Origin: Hondaea fermentalgiana
Lineage: Eukaryota > Sar > Bigyra > Thraustochytrida > Thraustochytriidae
Direction of reading: 5' to 3'
DNA length: 63,125 nucleotides
NCBI GenBank assembly: GCA_014084085.1
Contig: NPFB01000065.1
Location: 21,318-84,442 of the forward strand
Made by a program: the position numbers and the translations under genes. Every line of letters starts with the position of its first letter. Position 1 is the stretch's first letter. The notes below the pieces were generated by a model. That model ran no database searches and was not told the origin of the DNA. It was given only the letters and a program-made list of their open reading frames with translations. Positions 45,641-53,300 of this stretch are shown in pieces.

Positions 45641-47509
45641 TCAAATGTGCAAAACGGGGTTGGCAAAGGGAGCGCAGGCAAGAATAACGGCATGTGCGTA
45701 GTACTGCGTGCGGTCAATCTGGCCCATCGTGAGCGTGCCGACGGTGCCACCCTTTTGCTTTTGATTGGTCGTTCCATGAACAATGTCGTCAGCCCGGCCG
45801 AGTTCGATACCCTTGCGCACGAGGGATGCAAGCGCGGGAGGGATGTTGAAGGTGGCAGTCCGCGTGCAGTTTGACTCGCCGGAAGGCGAAATAATGGCGA
45901 TCCAGGCAAAACACTCGACGACGCCATTTGCAACATCATCAAAGAGACCGCCCTCGATGCCGACAGCATAGGCGCCTGGGTTCTTGGTGCGACAGTACTC
46001 GGCCCGATTCATGGCTCCCTTGCGAGTTTCTGCGTCGCCCATGGGCTGGTCATTGACACCCGAAGGAGCATCAATCCCGCGAAACTCGAAACGCTTGTCC
46101 AAACCATCAAAGGCGGACAAGAACCCCGCCTTAGCAGCATTTACCTTGACCGGATTGCGACTGCCGACGATGACGCGCGTGGTCCGCGGTTTGCCCGGCT
46201 CTCCGAGCGAGCGGCGGAGCTGGAAGAGGTGCGAAAAGTAATTGTAGTAAAAGGTGGACTCGGAGATTTTGGGCACGAGGAGAGGCTTGAACTTGGTAAG
46301 CGTTTTGTCAAGGGACTCGGCGCGAATTGCAGCATCCCGGTCGCATACATCCGCCAAGCTGAATGTGAAAGACGAGGATGTTTCTGGGTGGGGGTCGCGA
46401 AAGACGGCAAGATCAACCTTGCCGCCAGGACGTGTCAGCTTTTCAATCATGCCAAGGACAGACTGTTTTTTGGAAAGAACAGCGCGGCGCCACGCCTTGG
46501 TGCTGGGCAATGCCTTGGCTGCAGAGAATTCGAAAACGCGCAGCTCCTCGGGCAGGGAGAACTTGAGGGGAGCCGTGTCGTCGTCATCCGGGTCGACGAG
46601 TGAGCGCGGTTCCATCTTGAACTTGTATTCAAGGAGCTTGGAAAACGCAAAGGCAAAGTCTTGGCGGAAACGCGTCGCGTCGGAGGCATAGAGCTCGATC
46701 CAAGCGCGCTCTCGCGGCATTCCTTGCTGTTCTCGAGAGACCTGCTTGACGAAAAAGGAGTTGTCGAACGGCGCGTCGCAGTCGACAAGGCATTTGAGCA
46801 CGACCTTTTCCTGCGTCGAGAAAGACCGCAAATCCACATACGGCAACTCCTCAGCACGCCCGGGCCGCCAGGCAGCGCGAGGACCACCAAGTTCTTCTAC
46901 AGCGAGAACCCCGGCGAGGGTGTCGACGTCGTCACTGGAAAGTCCGTGCGCAGCGAAGCGGGCATGGACGGGGTCCAGGAGCGCGCGCGCTTGTTGCGCG
47001 AGCTTCTTGGCTCGCGTGCGGCGCTCGGCAGCTTCCGTGCTGTTTTCTTCGCCATCGAGGTGACCGTGCCAGAACCACATGGCCTGCGCGACGCGCTGGG
47101 CGCATTGCTCAACGCGGAGAAGGGCGCGCAGCGAGATGGCTAGCTCTGAAAGGACTTTTTCGTTTTCGACAAATACCTCGGACAGGAGCGCTATGACGTG
47201 CGAAAAGTAGTTGAAGAAGAACACTTGTTCACTCGACGCGCGCTTTTTCGCCTCTGCCACCCTCGGGTCGAAGACGCTGGCTGCGGCCGCCGCGGACGCG
47301 TCGCGCCCGTTGCTCATATCGAACGAGAACATGAGCGCTTGGCTCGCCGGGTGCGCGCGACCAAAGACCGCTTCGCCGTGCTGCGAGAGCTCGCGCACGA
47401 GTTCCTCCAGCTTGCTTGTGTCGGCCAGCTCCTCCGCCCTCCCGCGCACCTTTTCCGCTGCGCGAAAGCCCAGTACCGCGCGCACGGCATCGCGCCCGGC
47501 TGCCGCCAT
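45641..47509 (-). CDS. BSD / degenerate class I haem peroxidase / BSD / DUF84 multidomain protein
   Basis: A single 622-residue frame. Residues 445-622 are a DUF84 (YjjX/PRRC1-type) purine-NTP phosphatase domain: VIVGSRNPVKVNAAK, APSGVNDQPMGD, AVGIEGG, GTTNQKQKGGTVGTLT. Residues 118-298 follow class I peroxidases (ascorbate peroxidase, cytochrome c peroxidase): distal-helix WHG, RALLDPVHARF, DTLAGVLAVEELGGP, WRPGRAE, FDNSFF and ELYASDATRFRQDF. However, the distal Arg position appears to be Met, and the stretch with the proximal haem-ligand His, expected between about 238 and 247, is replaced by ~10 residues. Residues about 395-433 (LVPKISESTFYYNYFSH) resemble a BSD domain, and 80-110 (FFFNYFSH) a weaker one. 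The phosphatase may be active; the peroxidase very likely does not bind haem. Start: ATG at 47509. Confidence 0.75.
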   Translation of the reverse strand: MAAAGRDAVRAVLGFRAAEKVRGRAEELADTSKLEELVRELSQHGEAVFGRAHPASQALMFSFDMSNGRDASAAAAASVFDPRVAEAKKRASSEQVFFFNYFSHVIALLSEVFVENEKVLSELAISLRALLRVEQCAQRVAQAMWFWHGHLDGEENSTEAAERRTRAKKLAQQARALLDPVHARFAAHGLSSDDVDTLAGVLAVEELGGPRAAWRPGRAEELPYVDLRSFSTQEKVVLKCLVDCDAPFDNSFFVKQVSREQQGMPRERAWIELYASDATRFRQDFAFAFSKLLEYKFKMEPRSLVDPDDDDTAPLKFSLPEELRVFEFSAAKALPSTKAWRRAVLSKKQSVLGMIEKLTRPGGKVDLAVFRDPHPETSSSFTFSLADVCDRDAAIRAESLDKTLTKFKPLLVPKISESTFYYNYFSHLFQLRRSLGEPGKPRTTRVIVGSRNPVKVNAAKAGFLSAFDGLDKRFEFRGIDAPSGVNDQPMGDAETRKGAMNRAEYCRTKNPGAYAVGIEGGLFDDVANGVVECFAWIAIISPSGESNCTRTATFNIPPALASLVRKGIELGRADDIVHGTTNQKQKGGTVGTLTMGQIDRTQYYAHAVILACAPFANPVLHI

Positions 47510-48218
47510 CTTGAGCCCGCGCGTCCACTACTACAGCTACCACTACGACCACAACAGCTGCTTGTCACCGCGCGCGAGGCGACGCTCGCCGTGCGTTTGC
47601 AGCGAGGCGTTCGAGCCCCAGAGCCGGAGCCTCGGTCCCTCGCGCCGCAGCCGCACGTGGTCGTTTTGCCTGCTTCTTTGGGCTCCACGCTTTTGCTATC
47701 CTCGTCAACGAGTTGGGCCTCGCGGGGCTTTCCTTCTTGGGTCTTGCTCGCAAGATACAGCTGAAGCCTGCGGTCCTGCGAGCCTAAGAGCGACGCCAGC
47801 AGCTTGTACCGCCGTCGTCGAAGCACTGCATCTGCAGCGAGCAGATGATGGATGCAAAGCCACGCAAAGGATGCGAAAGAGCGCTTCGTTTTGCTTGCTC
47901 CAAGACGTCGCGCAAGACCAACTCAAGGCTCGCAGACTCCACACCTCATGAGAACGATACGCACAGGAGTCGGCCGACCTTGCAACGTGGCCTGTGGACC
48001 TTGGCTCGGGCCGTTCGGCAACACGCAGCTGTGTAAGGCATCTTGCTCCCCGCCAGGTCTTCTCTTTGCCACGTGCTCACCTTTGGCCGTTCTCGTATAC
48101 ACAAGTCGTGCGAGAACGAGGTTCTTCCGGCCGCCCTTTTGCTCCTGCTCTTAAGACGGAGACCAATGAATCAGGCCAGGACTCGGGGCAGGACATCTTA
48201 AGCATCAGGTCCTCCACG

Positions 48219-48240
48219 CCCCCCCCCCCCCCCCCCCCCC
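48219..48240. repeat. Poly-C homopolymer
   Basis: Twenty-two consecutive C bases some 310 bp before the N gap. Length is unreliable in most sequencing chemistries. Confidence 0.95.
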
Positions 48241-48550
48241 GCGCGAAGTCCTCGCGGCCGGCCAGCTCAGAGGGCATCATGGAATCCGCATCCTCGTTCC
48301 CCATGCCCTCTCATCGTCCCCACATTGAGACCTGCGATGGATCGATGCGATCGATGCGATCGATCGATCGATCGACCACCAAAGACCAATCGCCCGAGCT
48401 CGCAGACGCGAGGCCGGCGCTCCCGAAGCGCGGCGAGGGCGAGCCGGGTCTCGCGGCGCGGAGATGCGGGTCGGCGGCAGAGGCGTCGCGCGCGCCGTCC
48501 TCGCGGGGTCGGCGCGGGCCCGCGTGCGCGCGCGCGCAGGCATGGGCGCG

Positions 48551-48650
48551 NNNNNNNNNNNNNNNNNNNNNNNNNNNNNNNNNNNNNNNNNNNNNNNNNN
48601 NNNNNNNNNNNNNNNNNNNNNNNNNNNNNNNNNNNNNNNNNNNNNNNNNN
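48551..48650. other. Assembly gap (100 N)
   Basis: Exactly 100 N, the conventional filler for a gap of unknown size. The flanks are GC-rich (GCGCGCG on the left, GGCGCGGCGG on the right), a likely cause of sequencing failure. Confidence 0.98.
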
Positions 48651-48693
48651 GGCGCGGCGGCGCGCGGCCGGCGCGTGGGAGCCAACGCGGCTG

Positions 48694-49896
48694 ATGAGCG
48701 GCTCCGCGGACAGCGGCGGCGGCGAGCAGAGCAAGAGCACGAGTCTGCACACCGTGCAGGAGGTCTTCCGCTCGGTGTCCGGCATGGTCGAGGCCGTCCG
48801 CGTCAAGCTCGAGACACGCGGCGTGCGCGAAAAGGTGGACGAGCTCGCCAAGGAGCTTGCGCGCGAGGATCTGTGGGACAATCCGGATCGCGCGGGTAAA
48901 ATCAGCCGGGAACACGCCGCCCTCGCAGACATGATTGAATCGCTCGACGCCTTCACGACGGCCATGGACAATGCCGTCGAGATGGCCACCATGGCCGACG
49001 AGGAAGGCGAAACGCAGGTCATTGCGGACTGTCTCAGCGAGCTGGACCAGATCGAGACGCAGGTGAAACGCTTTCATCTCAATATGCTTCTTGACCATCC
49101 GGCCGATCGCCTCGGATGTATTATTGAGCTCGCCGCCGGAGCTGGCGGAACCGAGTCCTGCGACTGGACGGAAATGCTCCTTGACATGTACAAGCGCTGG
49201 GGCGAGCAGTCCGGATATCAGTCGACAATTACAGACACTTCTCCTGGCACTGAGGCTGGCCTGCGCTCGGCGGTCCTGCAAATCAGCGGACTCAACGCGT
49301 ACGGCTGGGCCAAGGCCGAGACCGGCGTGCACCGCATGGTCCGCATCTCAGAGTATGACTCGAATGGCCGGCGTCAGACTTGCTTTGCGCAAGTCAATGT
49401 CATGCCTCTCATGGATGACGATGATGACAACTTTATTGAAATTGACCCCGCAGATTTGAAGATTGACACGTACCGGGCCTCCGGTGCTGGCGGTCAGCAC
49501 GTCAACACCACCGAATCGGCTGTGCGCGTGACCCACTTGCCCACGGGCGTTATTGCTCAGTGCCAGGCTGAACGTTCGCAGCACCGCAACAAGGCCATGG
49601 CAATGTCAGTTCTGCGTTCGCGTCTGTTGGAACGCAAGCTTCAGGCGGAGCGAGATGCTCGACGGGAGCAGCGTAACTCACTTGGCGACAATTCCTGGGG
49701 CAATCAGATTCGTTCCTACGTGCTTCACCCCTACAAGCTTGTCAAGGACCACCGCACCAATCATGAGACGCCGCAGGCTCTTGCTGTGCTCAAAGGCGAG
49801 CCCGAATACCTCACGCCCTTCATGGAGTCTTATCTCGCGCAGACTGCTGCGGACGAAGATGCCGTTCAAGGCGGTGAGTCCACTTCTTCCGCATGA
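48694..49896 (+). CDS. Organellar RF2-type peptide chain release factor with altered decoding motif
   Basis: At least 400 residues, homologous along its length to bacterial RF2: N-terminal helical domain with LWDNPDRAGK, then AGAGGTESCDW, the decoding domain, and GGQ at residues 266-268 (nt 49489-49497) in RASGAGGQHVN. The C-terminal block SWGNQIRSYVLHPY is also RF2-like. RF2 ends translation at UAA/UGA by hydrolysing peptidyl-tRNA on bacterial-type ribosomes, so a mitochondrial site is likely. Unusual: the SPF codon-recognition tripeptide reads SEY (219-221), and the His of the RRHTSF loop, which contacts the stop codon in bacterial RF2, is Gln228 (RRQTCF). Start: the ATG at 48694 is the first after the gap; the frame is open across the Ns, so a targeting peptide may be missing. 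Confidence 0.88.
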   Translation: MSGSADSGGGEQSKSTSLHTVQEVFRSVSGMVEAVRVKLETRGVREKVDELAKELAREDLWDNPDRAGKISREHAALADMIESLDAFTTAMDNAVEMATMADEEGETQVIADCLSELDQIETQVKRFHLNMLLDHPADRLGCIIELAAGAGGTESCDWTEMLLDMYKRWGEQSGYQSTITDTSPGTEAGLRSAVLQISGLNAYGWAKAETGVHRMVRISEYDSNGRRQTCFAQVNVMPLMDDDDDNFIEIDPADLKIDTYRASGAGGQHVNTTESAVRVTHLPTGVIAQCQAERSQHRNKAMAMSVLRSRLLERKLQAERDARREQRNSLGDNSWGNQIRSYVLHPYKLVKDHRTNHETPQALAVLKGEPEYLTPFMESYLAQTAADEDAVQGGESTSSA

Positions 49897-50326
49897 ATCA
49901 ACCCATGCTTCACCTCTAAACATCACCACACCACGTCACCTCGGAATGAGCTAGTCTTCGAAGGTCGTCGTCATGGTATCCAAGGAAAAGTGCATTTATG
50001 TTAGCCCCCTGGCCTTGCTTTCAATGAACCTGTCTCGTTGTCTATCTCATGTCCTGTCCTGTTTTGCAGCATCAAGAGCTCACCCGAGAGGTCCTGGGAG
50101 CTCCTTCGAGAGGCCTTGAGTCGTCCGGTAAATGAGATGCCACGGGCCATCATCATGACGATCTCAGCGGAAAGTCGATGACGCCGCTCGACGCCGCTCA
50201 TAGTAGAGAAGGTGAGGTGGCGGCGATGGCGAGGGAGACAAAGAAGGTCATCACTGTCAATCCAGATCGAATCGCGCGTGGCGGAGGCGGAGGCCCCGGC
50301 GCGGCGGCCCGGCGCAGACGGGCACC
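49897..50326. promoter_or_regulatory. Tandem spacer, RF2-like / kinesin-14
   Basis: 430 bp between two plus-strand genes. It must hold the end of one transcript and the promoter of the next. An ATG at 50226 opens a short out-of-frame leader ORF (MARETKKVITVN) before the kinesin ATG at 50327; whether it matters is unknown. Confidence 0.35.
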
Positions 50327-53300
50327 ATGGCGACGGAGGGGGAAGACACCGTGGCGTACTGGAAAGAAGCCGCGCAGCAGCGGCAGGAAGAGCTCGATGA
50401 GTTCATGGAGTCGAGCCGAGAGCTTGAGGAGGCGCTTGAAAGCGAGCTGAGCGCAAGCGAAGAACGCCTGGCGGGCTTGCAGCGCGAGCTCGCGCAGCGC
50501 ACCGACGAGCTTGAAAAGGCGCGCGCCAAAAGCGCCGACACGGGTCCCCGCATGCTCGCAGTCGAGGAAAAAAATCGTACGCTCCAGAGTGAACTTGCGG
50601 CCGCGGCGACCAAGTGTCGCACGCTCGAGACCAGCAATGACGAGCTCGAGGGCAAGCTGCGCATCCTTGAAGCATCCGTGGAGGACCTCAAGCACCAGGC
50701 TGAACAGCAGCTCGAGCAAAACGTTTTCGTTCAAGAAGAAAGGGACCAAGAAAAAGAATCGCAACAGCGCTTGCGCGATGAGCTCAACGAGGCTCGCTCC
50801 GAACTCCTGGCCTTGCAAGGAGCCAAAGCTGATCAGAACTCCAAGGATGCGCAAAAGCTACAAAAACAAGTAGAACAATTTGAGGCGCAGCTGTCCGAGG
50901 CGCAGGATCTTGTCTCTCGCTCCCAAGATGAAGCGGACTCGCTCAAGCAGCAGCTTGCCGACGCACAAAAGGCTGCCGAGGACGCCCAACAAACCGCGGG
51001 ACAAGGGTCTGAGAAAAGCCAAAAAGAAATCGATTCTCTCACACAGCAGCTTACCGATGCGCAAAAGGCCGCTCAGGATGCTCAAAAGGCTGCCGGCCAA
51101 GAAGCTGAAACACTTCGAGAAGAGATTGCTTCTTTGAAACAGCAGCTTGCCGATGCACAAAAGGCTGTCACGGACGCCCAGGACTCTGCTGGCCAAGGCT
51201 CCGAAATGCACAAGAAAGAGATCGAGTCTCTTACGCAGCAGCTTGTCGATGCGCAAAAGGCCGTCCAGGATGCTCAAGAAGCTGCCGGTCAAGACGCTGA
51301 AACGTCGAGCGAAGAGATTGCTTCTCTCAAGCAGCAGCTTGCCGACGCGCAAAAGGCCGTCCAGGATGCTCAAGAAGCTGCCGGCCAAGACGCTGAAACG
51401 TCGAGCGAAGAGATTGCTTCTCTCAAGCAGCAGCTTGCCGACGCGCAAAAGGCCGTCCAGGATGCTCAAGAAGCTGCCGGCCAAGACGCTGAAACGTCGA
51501 GCGAAGAGATTGCTTCTCTCAAGCAGCAGCTTGCCGACGCGCAAAAGGCTGTCGCACTTGTCCAGGACTCTGCTGGCCAAGGTTCTGCGGCAAGTCAGAG
51601 AGAGATTGATGAGCTCAAGCAGCAGCTTGCGGATGCGCTAAAGACCGCGCAAGAGGCTCAGGAGACTGCTGGCAAAGACGCCGAGGCATTCAAGGCAGAA
51701 ATCGATACCCTCAAGCAGCAGCTTAGTGATGCACAGAATGCTGCTCAGGCCGCTCAAGACTCTGCCGGCCAAGGTTCTGCGGCAAGTCAAAGGGAAATTG
51801 ATGAACTCAAGCAGCAGCTTGCGGACGCGCAAAAAACCGTACAAGAGGCTCAAGAGGCTGCTGGCCACAACGCCGAGACATACAAAGCAGAGATTGACCG
51901 TCTCAAGCAGCAGCTTGGTGATGCGCAAAGTGCTGCTCTCGATGCCCAGAAAAAGAGCGAGAATGGATCCGTGGCGTACGACAAAGAATTGGAGCTGCTC
52001 AGGGCGCAGCTTGCAGAAGCGCAGCAGGCAGCGGAGTCTACGCGCGACGAAGCCGTCGAAGTCGTCAGGAAACAGCTCGTAGAGGCGCAAGAGGCCGCAG
52101 CAAGGGCCTCGCAGACGCAGGCAGACCAAATGCAGACACTTGAAGAGCAGATCAAGACGCTACAGGACCAACTTGCTCAAGTCGAAGAGAAAGCGGAGGA
52201 CTTGGCAAAATCTGCTGCTCTCGAGACCGAGGCGCGCGAACAGGAAGCGGAGACTCTCCGGCACCAGCTTGCTGATGCGGAACGAGCCGCTGAAGCTGCC
52301 ATCGCTTCCGCTGGCGAGGGTAACAAAACTCGAGACGAAGAGGTCGCCTCACTCAAGAAGCAACTCGCCGAAATGGAAGTGGCTGCCGAAGAGTTGGCAA
52401 CGTCTGCAGAGCAAGAGTCGAAGGCCCGCCAGGAAGAGGTGGAGACGCTCACGCAAAAGCTCCAAGATGCCCACAAAAGGGCTGAAGAGGCCTCGAGACA
52501 GGAAACGGACGCGCGCGCTCAAGCCATTGCTTCTCTCGAGCATCAGCTTTCGGAGGCGCAGGACGCAGCGGAAACGGCTAGAGTCCAAGCTGAGGAGAAG
52601 CTTCATGCTGCGCAAGCGGCTCATGAAAATGCACTTGCCAAGGTCGAAGAGGAAGTTGAACAGTTGCGTTCGGAGCGGAGCATTGCCGGGGACGCGGACA
52701 AAGAGTTGCAAGCAGAGCTGGAGGATGCTCTTGCGCAAATTGCAAAGCTCCGGGCGAGCAATGCTGACCTCGAGGTGGCGCTCGTGGAGGCTCAAGGAGC
52801 TGCCGAATCGAGCAAGGCGGAGGAAAAGGTGTTTGCCGCCGCGCTCGAAGAGGAACGTGGCATCGCCGAGCGCCAGGTACAACTGGTGCGCGACGAGCTT
52901 GCCGAGGTGCAGTCGAGTTTTGCAGAGGAGCGACAGGTGGTCCTAAACTTGCGCAAGCAGCTCGCTCAGGTTGGCGAGCAGCTCGAAGCGGAGCGGGAGG
53001 CGCGCCGCTCGATGGCGACGGCGTCGTCATTGCCAACCAGCGTCGAGAGCTTGCGCACAGCCTACACTGCGCAGTTACGAACGAATGCGTCTTTGCTGTC
53101 GCGCATGCAAAAGATGCGCGGCAATATTCTTGTGTGCTGCCGTATTCGACCGGCTCTTCCTCATGAGGGTGCCATTGCTGAAGCGGCCCCCTGCGTAGCA
53201 GCGCTAAGCTCGGAAGAGGTTTCGTTTCAAAATGACAAGACCAAAACGGTGCGGCCCTTTGCTTTCGATCGAGTCTTTGCACCGACCGCAACGCAAGCGC

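Larger units (their letters stand above)
47510..48693. other. Divergent spacer with poly-C, GATC repeat and assembly gap
   Basis: About 1.18 kb. Contains a 22-base poly-C run (48219-48240), a GATCGATG/ATCG repeat (about 48338-48377), very GC-rich sequence and the 100-N gap. The true start and targeting peptide of the release-factor gene may lie here or in the gap. Confidence 0.6.

Noticed and set aside
50858..51580. Repetitive 240-residue minus-strand frame
   Set aside because: Antisense of the 96-bp kinesin-14 stalk repeats; its repeats are a by-product.
51119..51900. CRISPR-like periodic array
   Set aside because: The units are contiguous coding copies without distinct spacers, in a eukaryotic gene.
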